A DNA stretch of 34,017 nt from Parcubacteria group bacterium GW2011_GWF1_45_5 (GCA_001001795.1 LCLB01000003.1:1-34017); one strand, 5' to 3'; positions 7,461 through 15,660 are shown, counted from the first letter of the stretch. Numbers and translations: made by a program. Notes: a model not told the origin generated them from the letters alone.

Positions 7461-8117
7461 TTATATCTTAAGAGTACTTAAAAACTGATTTGCCAATACA
7501 GTTGTTTCGCGAGGATTGGTGTTAATTGCTTCCCAAATAACCGCTATGTCTCCGCCGTTAAAAAATACCCGGCGGACGTCACGGGGCGTTTCTCCTCCCG
7601 CAATCGCAATTGTAGTTGTATAACTTCCTTTGATACGACCACAATCCTGATAGGGAATTTGTTTTTCAGTATGGAGCCGCTCTTCCACTCCCAGATGCAG
7701 CATTACATACGGCGGTATGGTTTTAAGTGATCCTAAAATTTCAAACGGGAACGTCACGTTGAGCATGTCCACGATGGCGTCTATACCGAGTTCGGCACTC
7801 TTTTCTATGAACTCATTCAGAGTCTCTACAGGAGCGGTTCCCAGAACCGTGGCCGCGTCGGCCCCCGCATTTTTGGCTATAAAGATCTCTTGTCCTCCGC
7901 GATCCATGCATTTCAAATCAGCGACGACATAGGCGACCGATCCGACTTTCTGTTTCCAGGTTTGTTTTATGAGCGAGATACCGCGGCTGCCATAGCGTTT
8001 GATAAATGAGGTTCCCGCCTCCAAGATGATTCGTTTATCTGCAGGGAGGGATCCGATAATCGACTGTACTGTTCCAAGGTCATTATTTAAGGAGATTTGG
8101 AGTTTCTGTTTGCTCAT
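7461..8117 (-). CDS. 3-hexulose-6-phosphate synthase-like protein (OMP decarboxylase superfamily), copy 2
   Basis: 218 residues, a clear paralogue of the downstream copy. It shows RIILEAGTSFIKRYGSRGIS, the active-site motif ADLKCMD (D67, K69, D72), AGADAATVLGTAPVETLNEF and VMLHLGVEER (H141). The copies share all catalytic positions but differ widely elsewhere, so this is an old duplication or two specialised subunits rather than a recent repeat. It is first in a two-gene minus-strand operon, and its ATG lies only 6 bases after an extended -10 element, so the mRNA is probably leaderless. It could make pentose phosphates in a cell lacking a full pentose pathway; this is inference. Confidence 0.75.
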   Translation of the reverse strand: MSKQKLQISLNNDLGTVQSIIGSLPADKRIILEAGTSFIKRYGSRGISLIKQTWKQKVGSVAYVVADLKCMDRGGQEIFIAKNAGADAATVLGTAPVETLNEFIEKSAELGIDAIVDMLNVTFPFEILGSLKTIPPYVMLHLGVEERLHTEKQIPYQDCGRIKGSYTTTIAIAGGETPRDVRRVFFNGGDIAVIWEAINTNPRETTVLANQFLSTLKI

Positions 8118-8123
8118 AGGGGT

Positions 8124-8132
8124 ATTATATCA
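8124..8132 (-). promoter_or_regulatory. Extended -10 promoter of the HPS-like operon (leaderless)
   Basis: On the minus strand TGATATAAT (TGn plus a perfect TATAAT at 8129-8124) is followed by six bases and then the ATG at 8117. Transcription would start at or next to the start codon. No good -35 is seen at 17 bp (minus-strand TTTTAG at 8152-8147), as is common for extended -10 promoters. Confidence 0.65.
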
Positions 8133-8144
8133 AACTTCAGCCTG

Positions 8145-8153
8145 TGCTAAAAT
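8145..8153 (+). promoter_or_regulatory. Extended -10 promoter of the adk operon (leaderless or nearly so)
   Basis: TGCTAAAAT, an extended -10 with TAAAAT at 8148-8153, lies eight bases before the adk ATG at 8162, so the transcript would begin about at the start codon. It overlaps the -35 region of the divergent HPS-like promoter, and only 44 bp separate the two start codons. Confidence 0.55.
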
Positions 8154-8161
8154 GGAGTTAT

Positions 8162-8848
8162 ATGACGAGAAAAAATTTCAGGATTTTTGTGGTTCTTGGC
8201 CGTTCAGGGTCGGGAAAGGGGACGCAGGTGGAAATGCTGCAAAAGAAAGTAAAGGGGTTGCGCCATATCGAAACCGGTGCTTTGCTCCGGGAACTTTCCC
8301 GCGAGAAGAACAGTTTGGGGAAAAGGGTGAAAGATACCCTGAACCAGGGGGAATTGGTGCCCTATTCGTTTGTGGCGTATTTGTGGACAAAGGAATTACT
8401 GAAAGTGTTTTCTCAGGGAAATCGTTGGTCAGGGATTGTTTTTGAAGGTTCTCCGCGGAAACTTATAGAAGCCAAAATGATGGATCAAGCCATCCGTTTC
8501 ATCTTCGACACGGAGCCGATCGCCGTCTACATCGAGGTTTCCCGCAAAGAGGTTGTGCGCCGTCTTTTGAAGCGAGTGGTTTGCGAAAAATGCTCCAATC
8601 CGATTCCTTATCGTCTCCTTGAAAATAATATTACGAAGTGTCCCGTGTGTGGAGGCAGAGTAACCCGGAGACCGGACGATACCCCAAAGGCAATCCGGGA
8701 ACGGATGGAATTCTTCAAGCGGAACGTTATGCCGTCGATCCGTCATTACCGGAAAGATAATCGCCTGATCTCCATTAACGGAGATCAGCCTGCGGAAAAA
8801 GTATCCCATGAGCTGTGGGGAAAACTGAAAAAGAATCGGTTTATTTAG
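8162..8848 (+). CDS. adk: Adenylate kinase, zinc-LID type
   Basis: 228 residues from ATG at 8162; a GTG at 8144 in frame overlaps the promoter and is less likely. The P-loop is GRSGSGKGTQ (residues 13-22). The LID domain carries four zinc ligands, C141, C144, C160 and C163. The AMP-binding segment reads FEGSPRK rather than the common DGFPRT, a notable divergence at a usually fixed site. The enzyme interconverts ATP, AMP and ADP. It starts an operon with map, as downstream of secY in other bacteria, but the link to secY is broken by three inserted genes. A related nucleoside monophosphate kinase cannot be excluded. Confidence 0.88.
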   Translation: MTRKNFRIFVVLGRSGSGKGTQVEMLQKKVKGLRHIETGALLRELSREKNSLGKRVKDTLNQGELVPYSFVAYLWTKELLKVFSQGNRWSGIVFEGSPRKLIEAKMMDQAIRFIFDTEPIAVYIEVSRKEVVRRLLKRVVCEKCSNPIPYRLLENNITKCPVCGGRVTRRPDDTPKAIRERMEFFKRNVMPSIRHYRKDNRLISINGDQPAEKVSHELWGKLKKNRFI

Positions 8849-8855
8849 ATCAGTT

Positions 8856-9614
8856 ATGATTTCTTTGAAAACGGAAAAAGATATAGAGTTGTTGCGAATC
8901 GGCGGAAAAATTTTATCCCGTGTTTTACGCATGACTTCCAAAAAGATCAAACCAGGAGCCACCGCACGCGAGCTTGATGAAATAGCGCGTTCAATTATGA
9001 AAGAGCAGGGAGTGAAACCGTCATTTCTTGGATATCGCTCCATGCGCCATAGCGACCCTTTCCCCGGGGCGCTTTGCGTTTCGGTCAATGACGTTATCGT
9101 ACACGGTGTTCCGACACAGGATCTTGTCTTGCGCAACGGCGATATCGTTACTATTGACGGGGGGTTGATTTATAAAGGGAGGTTTGTTGATGCTGCGACC
9201 ACCGTGGCAATCGGGAAAGTTCCGCGTGCCGTAGGGAAGTTGATACGGGTTACCCGTGAAGCATTGAACCGCGCCATAAAAGTGTGTGTACAGGGGAATG
9301 CGTTGGGAGACATCGGGTATGCAGTTCAGTCGTATGTCGAGGCACAGGGATTTTCCGTATGCGAAGAGTTGGTTGGCCATGGCGTCGGCTATGGGGTGCA
9401 CGAGGATCCGGCAGTGCCAAACCGTGGCAGACGCGGAGAAGGTATGAAACTGGAACCAGGAATGGTTTTAGCGTTGGAGCCAATGGTGTGCATGGGGTCG
9501 GGGAAAATCATTGAAAATTCCGACGGGAGTTTCGCTACCGCAGACAGGTCTATTGCCGCTCATTTCGAGCATACCGTGGTGATTACCGGGAAAAAACCAT
9601 TGGTGGTGACTTAA
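8856..9614 (+). CDS. map: Methionine aminopeptidase, type I
   Basis: 252 residues, usual for the short type I enzyme. All five metal ligands are visible: D101 (IVTIDGG), D112 (RFVDAATT), H175 (LVGHGVGYGVHEDP), E208 (LALEPM) and E239 (FEHTVVIT); catalytic histidines H83 and H182 are also present. It removes the initiator methionine from nascent proteins in the cytosol. It follows adk by 7 bp, the usual adk-map pair. Confidence 0.97.
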   Translation: MISLKTEKDIELLRIGGKILSRVLRMTSKKIKPGATARELDEIARSIMKEQGVKPSFLGYRSMRHSDPFPGALCVSVNDVIVHGVPTQDLVLRNGDIVTIDGGLIYKGRFVDAATTVAIGKVPRAVGKLIRVTREALNRAIKVCVQGNALGDIGYAVQSYVEAQGFSVCEELVGHGVGYGVHEDPAVPNRGRRGEGMKLEPGMVLALEPMVCMGSGKIIENSDGSFATADRSIAAHFEHTVVITGKKPLVVT

Positions 9615-9618
9615 TAAT

Positions 9619-10020
9619 ATGCGTTTTATCGCCTTGGATTACGGTAAAAAGCGCATTGGTGTTGCGTACGCCGATAGCACCAACGATGTGGTCCTCCCTC
9701 TTGGAATCATTTCAAATCTTAATATTCGAACCGTAATCTCCGATTTGAGTAATTTTATACACGAGCGCGCAATCGAACGTATTATCATCGGTCTTCCGCT
9801 AAGTTTCAAATTTGAAGAAACGGAAATCTGTTCGGAAATCAGGGATTTCGGAACAAACTTGGAAGAAACTACAGGAGTGGGGGTTGTTTTTGTCAACGAA
9901 GTGATGAGTACCGACCTAAGCAAGAAAATGACCGGGAACAGCGGGAAAGACGATTCCGTAGCGGCCCAGATCATTTTAAGCGATTACCTGTTAAAATATC
10001 ATAAAGATTTAGGAAAATAG
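9619..10020 (+). CDS. ruvX: RuvX/YqgF family putative pre-16S rRNA nuclease
   Basis: 133 residues with an RNase H-like fold. The N-terminal LDYGKKRIGVAYAD holds the first catalytic aspartate (D7) and the family G-x-x-R-I-G-V-A pattern; IERIIIGLPLSF and VFVNEVMSTD follow; the C-terminal KDDSVAAQIILSDYL carries the last acidic residues. Family members help mature the 16S rRNA 5' end; early annotations called it a Holliday junction resolvase. It starts 4 bp after map, so the operon continues. Confidence 0.9.
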   Translation: MRFIALDYGKKRIGVAYADSTNDVVLPLGIISNLNIRTVISDLSNFIHERAIERIIIGLPLSFKFEETEICSEIRDFGTNLEETTGVGVVFVNEVMSTDLSKKMTGNSGKDDSVAAQIILSDYLLKYHKDLGK

Positions 10021-10023
10021 CCT

Positions 10024-10767
10024 ATGAACGAGAATCGAAAACCGTCTATTTCCGTTATTATTCCGGTTTTTAACGAGGAAAAGACAATTCAAAGCACTAT
10101 AGAATCGGTATGCGCGTATTGTGACGCCAACGGATTTCCGTACGAAGTGGTCGTGGTGAACGACGGATCGCAAGACGGGACGGCGGGAGTTGTGGAGAGT
10201 CTTTTGGGCAGGTACCCGATGCTACGCATGCTCGATAATGGAATAAACACCGGTAAAGGGTACGCGGTGCGTAACGGCATGTTGCATGCGACCGGTGACC
10301 TGGCACTATTTATGGATGCGGATGGTTCGACTAAAATTTCGGAACTTGGGAAGGTGCTTGAAAAATATACGCAAGGGTACGGGGTTATCATGGGGTCGCG
10401 GAAAATCCCTGGGGCATACATTGCGGTTCATCAACCAAAGTTCCGTGAGCTTTCGGGACGTATGATGAATGTCTTTATCAGGGTGGCAACCGGGTTACCC
10501 TTTGAGGATACGCAAGTGGGGTTTAAGGCGTTTTCGCGCCAAGCGCGGGAAACCATATTTCCGCTTCAGCGTACGTCGCGCTGGATATTCGATGTCGAGC
10601 TTTTGGTTATCGCGGCGCAAAATCGAATTTCTGTCGCGGAAATTCCGATTACCTGGGAGAACAACTCCAATTCAAGGGTAAAGGTTGTTCATCTGGGAAG
10701 AACGATTGCGGAGTTAGTTATTATTCGGCTTAACAAAATGCGCGGGTGGTACGTGAAACGTTCATAA
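10024..10767 (+). CDS. Glycosyltransferase family 2, dolichyl/polyprenyl-phosphate sugar synthase-like
   Basis: 247 residues, single GT-A domain without a membrane tail. Motifs are SVIIPVFNEEKTI (residues 10-22), VVVVNDGSQDGT (D47) and the metal-binding ALFMDADGST (DAD at 98-100), followed by EDTQVGFKAFSRQARE and WIFDVELLVIA. This matches the DPM1/ALG5-like subgroup, which moves a sugar from a nucleotide donor to a polyprenyl phosphate for use outside the membrane. The gene lies 3 bp after ruvX and 16 bp before tpiA, away from the main polysaccharide cluster. The donor sugar is unknown. Confidence 0.88.
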   Translation: MNENRKPSISVIIPVFNEEKTIQSTIESVCAYCDANGFPYEVVVVNDGSQDGTAGVVESLLGRYPMLRMLDNGINTGKGYAVRNGMLHATGDLALFMDADGSTKISELGKVLEKYTQGYGVIMGSRKIPGAYIAVHQPKFRELSGRMMNVFIRVATGLPFEDTQVGFKAFSRQARETIFPLQRTSRWIFDVELLVIAAQNRISVAEIPITWENNSNSRVKVVHLGRTIAELVIIRLNKMRGWYVKRS

Positions 10768-10783
10768 ATTTATAAATAACCAT

Positions 10784-11560
10784 ATGAATCACAAAAAAAT
10801 TATTGCCTTCAATTGGAAAATGAACCCGGGCTCCCTGAAGCAAGCCCGTGCACTTCTTAATGTCGCCAATCACGCCGGTTTAAAATCCAAGAACAGCAGG
10901 GTTGTCGTTTTCCCGCCGTTCGAGTATGTTTTTTCCTATGATTTTTGGGGTCATGCTGCGAAGATAACGAAGGGGGCTCAGGACTGTTTTTGGCAGGCAA
11001 GAGGTCCCTACACCGGGCAGATTTCTCCGCGTAGCCTTAAGCAAGCGGGTATTTCATGGGTCATAATCGGACATTCCGAAAAAAGAATTCATGGCAATGA
11101 AACAAATCTTCAGATTGCGAAGAAATTAAAAACAGCGGTTCGTACAGGATTGCAGCCATTGCTGTGTCTTGGTGATGATGCATTTAGTCATAAACAGGGA
11201 ATAATCAGGACGAAGCAGTGCATCAGGAAACAATTGCACGAATCCCTGTCTTTACTGTCGTCGGCCGATATAAAGGAGATTGTGTTCGTGTACGAACCGA
11301 TCTGGGCAATCAGCGCCGTGAGCCATGGTAAAACCGACGATCCGGTCCATGCCGCGCGCATGGTTTCATACCTGAAAGAGTTGCTTGTAAAAGAGTTCCG
11401 GTTTCCTGATTCGCGGGTTCTGTACGGAGGGTCGGTTAACGCCAAAACCGTTTCGAAATTTCTCGGATTCGACGACATTAACGGTTTTCTCGTCGGTGCC
11501 GCATCACTGAAACCCGATCAGGTATCTGGTATAATACGGGCTATAGAAAATAACTCTTAA
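10784..11560 (+). CDS. tpiA: Triosephosphate isomerase
   Basis: 258 residues. The catalytic set is present: N10 and K12 in FNWKMNPGS, H97 in IIGHSEKR and E171 in VYEPIWAIS, plus the phosphate-binding VLYGGSVNAKT and GFLVGAASLKPDQ near the C terminus. YEPIWAIS differs from the usual YEP-(V/I)-WAIGTG by a serine and loss of the GTG loop end, followed by an insert-like AVSHGKTDD. It interconverts dihydroxyacetone phosphate and glyceraldehyde-3-phosphate. Lower glycolysis gene pgk lies one gene downstream. Confidence 0.95.
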   Translation: MNHKKIIAFNWKMNPGSLKQARALLNVANHAGLKSKNSRVVVFPPFEYVFSYDFWGHAAKITKGAQDCFWQARGPYTGQISPRSLKQAGISWVIIGHSEKRIHGNETNLQIAKKLKTAVRTGLQPLLCLGDDAFSHKQGIIRTKQCIRKQLHESLSLLSSADIKEIVFVYEPIWAISAVSHGKTDDPVHAARMVSYLKELLVKEFRFPDSRVLYGGSVNAKTVSKFLGFDDINGFLVGAASLKPDQVSGIIRAIENNS

Positions 11561-11567
11561 TACGTCT

Positions 11568-12332
11568 ATGGAAGCGCTTTTCAAGAAAACACTTTTTGTT
11601 TTACTTTCGTTGTTCTTATGCGTAATGACGATTACGGGAATCGTGGTGGCCGTCCGCTTAGCCAATCACCAGGCGGTCTGGGTTGGCCAACCGGCAAGCA
11701 TCATGGTTTCCGGGACAGAGAAGGTTCAGTATACCCCCGATATTGCCATCATGGGCATTGCGGTTATTGCTAAAGGCACGGATCCTGTTCAAGTACAGGA
11801 CGAGAATAACAAAAATATGCAGGGCGTGATTGCCTACCTGAAGCAATCGGGTATTGCTTCGGAAGACATACAAACGACGACATATAATCTGTATCCCGAA
11901 TACGCGTATACCGACAGAGGAGCCGATACCGCAAAAATAATCGGTTACACCTTGCATCAGAGTATTGTCTGTAAGATACGTAAGGATTTAAGTAAGGTCG
12001 GGAGTATTATCGGCGGTCTTACCGATGCGGGCGCAAACAGTATTGAGAGTATCCAGTTTTCTTTGAGCGATGAAGCAAAAATAGAACTCGAGACACAAGC
12101 AAAATCAAAGGCTATTAGCGACGCGAAAGTGCGGTTTGAGGGCCTGCGGAAGGAATTTAAATTCCGGGTATTGCGCCTGACAAACGTTCAAGACACTCCT
12201 GCGTGGGCTTCGGATACGATGCGCTCCTATGCTATGAAGGAAGGGATTGAGGGAGGGGGAGCTCCTGCGCCAATCGAGCCGGGATCCGGCGAATTGACTT
12301 CGTACGTCACCCTGACATTTGAAATCAAATAA
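11568..12332 (+). CDS. SIMPL domain (DUF541) protein, membrane-anchored or secreted
   Basis: 254 residues. A hydrophobic N-terminal segment (about residues 8-30, LFVLLSLFLCVMTITGIVVA) is a signal anchor. The rest is the SIMPL/DUF541 fold: IMVSGTEKVQYTPDIAIMGI, the helix VQVQDENNKNMQGVIAYLKQ, SGIASEDIQTTTYNLYPEYA, and a C-terminal strand SYVTLTFEIK. A predicted extracytoplasmic protein of unclear function; relatives include oxidative-stress protein YggE. It stands between tpiA and pgk, 7 bp from the former, with no obvious metabolic tie. Confidence 0.88.
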   Translation: MEALFKKTLFVLLSLFLCVMTITGIVVAVRLANHQAVWVGQPASIMVSGTEKVQYTPDIAIMGIAVIAKGTDPVQVQDENNKNMQGVIAYLKQSGIASEDIQTTTYNLYPEYAYTDRGADTAKIIGYTLHQSIVCKIRKDLSKVGSIIGGLTDAGANSIESIQFSLSDEAKIELETQAKSKAISDAKVRFEGLRKEFKFRVLRLTNVQDTPAWASDTMRSYAMKEGIEGGGAPAPIEPGSGELTSYVTLTFEIK

Positions 12333-12348
12333 ACCTTTCGGGTTGGAT

Positions 12349-13542
12349 ATGAAACACAAAAGTATGCGTCTTTTGCCGGAGCGTTCTTATTTTCAAGGAA
12401 AACGGACGATTATTCGGGCTGATCTAAACGTCGATATCGTGGCAGACAAAATTATCGATGATTTCCGTATTCGCAGGGCGCTTTCAACCATCAAGGAGAT
12501 TTCCCCTCGTGCGCGATATACGCTTTTGGTAAGCCATCGGGGGAGCTTCGAGTGTCCGAATGATTATACCGAAACTTTAGAGCCAGTTGCAAAACATTTG
12601 AGTAGGCTCTTGGGCCGTAATGTTTATTTTCTCGAAGGGTCCGTGGAGTCGGTTCGTTATGCGCTTGAGAAGCTTCCGGATCACGCCATAGCTCTTTTGG
12701 AAAATATCCGTTGGTATAAAGGAGAGCGCGAAAACAGTACCAAGTTTGCGAAACAGTTGGCTCAATTAACGGACGTGTTCGTCAACGATGCCTTTGGCGA
12801 GATTCATCGGCGAGAGGCATCAATCGTAGCGATTACCAAGTTCGTACCGAGTTTTGCGGGGTTACTTTTACAGGATGAATTGCGTCATTTGGATAATTTG
12901 AGCACAAGCCCTCGCAGGCCATTCGCCGTATTAATGGGCGGGGCGAAACTATACACGAAGCTGCCTTTGATTAAGAGGTTCTTGCGAATTGCTGATGCGG
13001 TGTTAGTCGGTACGGCGCTTGCCAATACGTTTATTGCGGCGCAAGGAAACAGGATAGGGAAATCGCTTCAGGAAAAAAAGTTCATTTTTAAGGCAAAAGC
13101 CATGCTTCGCAATCAATCATTAATCATCCCCGACGATTATGTGGTTTCCCCTAGGGTATTAGCGGGTAAGGGGAAGGTTACGCGGGGAAGTTTATCCTCA
13201 AACAGCTATATTGTCGATATTGGTCCGGAAACAGCGAAAACATTCTCCAGTTTGCTTGAAAAAGCGGGTACGATTTTTTGGAACGGTCCGGTCGGATGCT
13301 TCGAACATGCACCCTTTGCCAACGGGTCGCGCGCCGTTGCTAAGGCCATACTGGGCAATACAAAAGCCTTTAAGGTCATCGGCGGTGGCGACACCTTGGA
13401 GCTATTGAAGCCGTTGCTTCGTCGAAAGCCAAAGGTCAAAAATTTTTTCATCAGTACGGGCGGTGGCGCTATGGTTTCTTATCTGGCCGGTATAAAACTT
13501 CCCGGGATAGAGGCCTTGAAAAAACAATATGAAAGGCGATAA
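12349..13542 (+). CDS. pgk: Phosphoglycerate kinase
   Basis: 397 residues from ATG at 12349; an earlier in-frame ATG at 12319 would overlap the SIMPL gene and adds no conserved sequence. Blocks seen are IIRADLNVDIVADKIIDDFR (substrate-binding R23, D25, N27; the usual NVP proline is D here), VFVNDAFGEIHRREASIVAI, VLMGGAKLYTKLPLI, IFWNGPVGCFEHAPFANGSR, IGGGDTLELL and FISTGGGAMVSYL. It makes ATP from 1,3-bisphosphoglycerate in glycolysis. Its last 14 bases overlap the next gene. Confidence 0.96.
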   Translation: MKHKSMRLLPERSYFQGKRTIIRADLNVDIVADKIIDDFRIRRALSTIKEISPRARYTLLVSHRGSFECPNDYTETLEPVAKHLSRLLGRNVYFLEGSVESVRYALEKLPDHAIALLENIRWYKGERENSTKFAKQLAQLTDVFVNDAFGEIHRREASIVAITKFVPSFAGLLLQDELRHLDNLSTSPRRPFAVLMGGAKLYTKLPLIKRFLRIADAVLVGTALANTFIAAQGNRIGKSLQEKKFIFKAKAMLRNQSLIIPDDYVVSPRVLAGKGKVTRGSLSSNSYIVDIGPETAKTFSSLLEKAGTIFWNGPVGCFEHAPFANGSRAVAKAILGNTKAFKVIGGGDTLELLKPLLRRKPKVKNFFISTGGGAMVSYLAGIKLPGIEALKKQYERR

Positions 13543-14410
13543 AAAGGTAAAAGGGAAGGTGATCGTTTTTTACGATAATGATCCCGACGGATTCGGGGCC
13601 GCATGGGCTGCATGGAAGAAGTTCGGCAACCAAGCTTTTTATTTCCCGGAAAAGCACTCCATGAGGTCATCTGCACTGCGCAATATCGACATTACTGATT
13701 CGATCGTTTACTTTCTTGATTTTTGTCCAAATCCAGCACCTTTTGAATCTATCACAAAAAAGGCAAAACAGGTCGTGGTGATAGACCATCATGGCACCGT
13801 CGCTTCGGTCGTGAAATCAACTCCAGGTTGCATATATTCATTAAGGAATTCCGCCTGTATTTTATCATGGAAATATTTTCATAAAAACAAAAAAGTTCCC
13901 CGTATTCTGAAACATGTAGAGGATGTTGACCTTTGGAAGTATCGTATACCCGGAACCCGTGAATTATTCGTGTCTTTATCCTGGAAATTTAATTTCAGGC
14001 ACTGGAATACGATTGCCCGGATTATAGAAAATACGGGCACAAGGAATCGGTATATACGGAAAGGAAGGATCATCATCGGTTACCAGAACGAACTGGTGGC
14101 AAGAATGTCTGACGAAGCCGAACGTGTTCGGTTGGGCGGGCACACTGCCTTTGCGGTAAACGGTTCGCGTTATTTTAATTCTTTAGTGGGCAACCATCTT
14201 CTTCGTTTGGATAAACGTATTCATGTGGGTATTGTTTTTTACTTTGTGGACAAGAATAAGTATATACGTTTTTCGTTGCGTTCAGACGGAAAAGTCGATG
14301 TTGGGAAAATTGCCCATAAATTAGGAGGTGGCGGGCACGAGCGTTCGGCTGCGTTCCAGTGGCCCTCTCATAAACCCCTCCCGTTCAAGACCATAAAACA
14401 GAAGGTATAA
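13529..14410 (+). CDS. DHH superfamily phosphoesterase
   Basis: 293 residues. The N-terminal metal site is FYDNDPDGFGAAWAAW (D16, D18, D20), the defining IDHHGT motif sits near residue 88, and the C-terminal DHHA1 signature GGGGHERSAAF is near residue 266. This is a full bidomain DHH/DHHA1 phosphodiesterase, of the group containing NrnA/NrnB oligoribonucleases and c-di-nucleotide hydrolases. The substrate cannot be assigned from sequence. It overlaps pgk by 14 bases and precedes an RNase H gene, so a role in nucleic-acid turnover is plausible. Confidence 0.87.
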   Translation: MKGDKKVKGKVIVFYDNDPDGFGAAWAAWKKFGNQAFYFPEKHSMRSSALRNIDITDSIVYFLDFCPNPAPFESITKKAKQVVVIDHHGTVASVVKSTPGCIYSLRNSACILSWKYFHKNKKVPRILKHVEDVDLWKYRIPGTRELFVSLSWKFNFRHWNTIARIIENTGTRNRYIRKGRIIIGYQNELVARMSDEAERVRLGGHTAFAVNGSRYFNSLVGNHLLRLDKRIHVGIVFYFVDKNKYIRFSLRSDGKVDVGKIAHKLGGGGHERSAAFQWPSHKPLPFKTIKQKV

Positions 14411-14420
14411 ATTTTTTCAT

Positions 14421-14858
14421 ATGTCCGAAGTTGTTATTCATACCGATGGTGGTTCGCGCGGGAATCCGGGCCCCAGTGCCATTGGGGTCGTGATTGATCT
14501 GGGTGTTCGCGGGGTAAAAGAATACGGAGAATCGATCGGTAGGCGAACCAACAATGAGGCCGAATACGAGGCCGTTATCTTCGCGCTCAAGAAAACAAAG
14601 GTGCTCCTTGGCTCTCTAAAATCGAGCAAGACAGGTATCATGGTTTGCATGGATTCCGAGCTTATCGTAAAGCAGTTGTGCGGAGAATACAAAATCAAGG
14701 AAAAAGAATTTTATCCCTTGTTTATAGCGGTTTGGAATGCCCAACAGGATTTTCACGAGGTTCGGTTCAAGGCTGTCCCCAGGGAACAGAATACCCGAGC
14801 CGACAGCATTGTTAATCGAACCCTGGACCAAAATACCCGTAAACAGCTTGCGTTTTGA
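14421..14858 (+). CDS. Ribonuclease H I-like protein
   Basis: 145 residues. Four catalytic acids are visible: D9 in HTDGGSRGNPGP, E46 in RRTNNEAEYEAVIFAL, D78 in MVCMDSELIVKQL and D128 in NTRADSIVNRTLD. This is the short archaeal/YpdQ-like RNase HI form, expected to cut RNA in RNA-DNA hybrids. It follows the DHH gene by 10 bp. The rpsB promoter begins inside its 3' end. Confidence 0.9.
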   Translation: MSEVVIHTDGGSRGNPGPSAIGVVIDLGVRGVKEYGESIGRRTNNEAEYEAVIFALKKTKVLLGSLKSSKTGIMVCMDSELIVKQLCGEYKIKEKEFYPLFIAVWNAQQDFHEVRFKAVPREQNTRADSIVNRTLDQNTRKQLAF

Positions 14859-14876
14859 CCTGTATTCATTTATAAT
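14848..14876 (+). promoter_or_regulatory. Promoter of rpsB-tsf
   Basis: TTGCGT at 14848-14853 and a perfect TATAAT at 14871-14876 are 17 bp apart; transcription would start about 14883, leaving a leader of about 37 bases before rpsB. The -35 lies within the last codons of the RNase H gene. The leader has no clear Shine-Dalgarno sequence. Confidence 0.6.
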
Positions 14877-14919
14877 GTCTTTTACCTGATAAAAAGGGCA
14901 ATTTTATTATCTGAGCAGA

Positions 14920-15660
14920 ATGGATCAACAAGAGCTTACTCAACGAATGATTGATGCTGGCATGCACATCGGAGTGCGGAGGTTTCTCGTACACCCGAGG
15001 ATGCGCCCATTCATCTTTACCTACAAGGAAGATTTGGCATTGATCAATCTTGCCAAAACCGTAGAATTGTGGGAGAAAATGTTTCAAGAACTGAGGACGC
15101 TGATTGCGGCAAAGAAGACGATACTTTTCCTGGGTACGCAACCCGCAGCCAAGAAGCTATTGGCGCAGTACGGGGAAGAGCTGGAACTGCCCTACATGAC
15201 CCAACGTTGGCTCGGGGGTACACTCACTAATTTTTCTACATTTCGGGCCCGTTTGGACCATCTAAAAGATCTTCAAGCGAAAGCCAGCTCTCCGGAATTC
15301 GCGAAATATACCAAAAAAGAACAAGGACAGATGGTTGAAGAAGCCAACGAGATTAAGAAGAAATTTGACGGGCTGACGAGACTTTCCGTATTACCAGATG
15401 CTTTATTCGTATTTTGCGGTCGCAAACATCGTACAGCCATCATGGAAGCAAAACGTGTGGGGATTCCCGTCTTCGGGATATTCGGACTCGACGATAATTT
15501 TGAAGACGCTACCCATTGCATAGTGATTAATGATAACGCCCAATCCGCACTTGCTTTGGTTATTGGAGAGGTTCGTTCCTTATATCAGGAGTTGCGTGCC
15601 ATTCCTTCCGTAACCGAGAAGGCCGATGTCCCTGCGACCCAGGCAAAAGAAGAGAAATAG
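14920..15660 (+). CDS. rpsB: 30S ribosomal protein S2 (uS2)
   Basis: 246 residues. Typical S2 blocks are MIDAGMHIGVRRFLVHPRMR, FIFTYKEDLALINLAKTVEL, TILFLGTQPAAKKLL, MTQRWLGGTLTNFSTFRARL, the coiled-coil region KKEQGQMVEEANEIKKKFDG, and VFGIFGLDDNFEDATHCIVI. The usual FGH after AG is IGV here. S2 joins the 30S late and helps recruit S1. It precedes tsf, the classic rpsB-tsf pair. Confidence 0.96.
   Translation: MDQQELTQRMIDAGMHIGVRRFLVHPRMRPFIFTYKEDLALINLAKTVELWEKMFQELRTLIAAKKTILFLGTQPAAKKLLAQYGEELELPYMTQRWLGGTLTNFSTFRARLDHLKDLQAKASSPEFAKYTKKEQGQMVEEANEIKKKFDGLTRLSVLPDALFVFCGRKHRTAIMEAKRVGIPVFGIFGLDDNFEDATHCIVINDNAQSALALVIGEVRSLYQELRAIPSVTEKADVPATQAKEEK

Noticed and set aside
7062-7481. Plus-strand open frame opposite the HPS-like gene
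   Set aside because: It is a shadow of a well-supported minus-strand gene with complete catalytic motifs.
12319-12348. Earlier start for pgk
   Set aside because: It would overlap the SIMPL gene and add ten residues with no match to the family N terminus.
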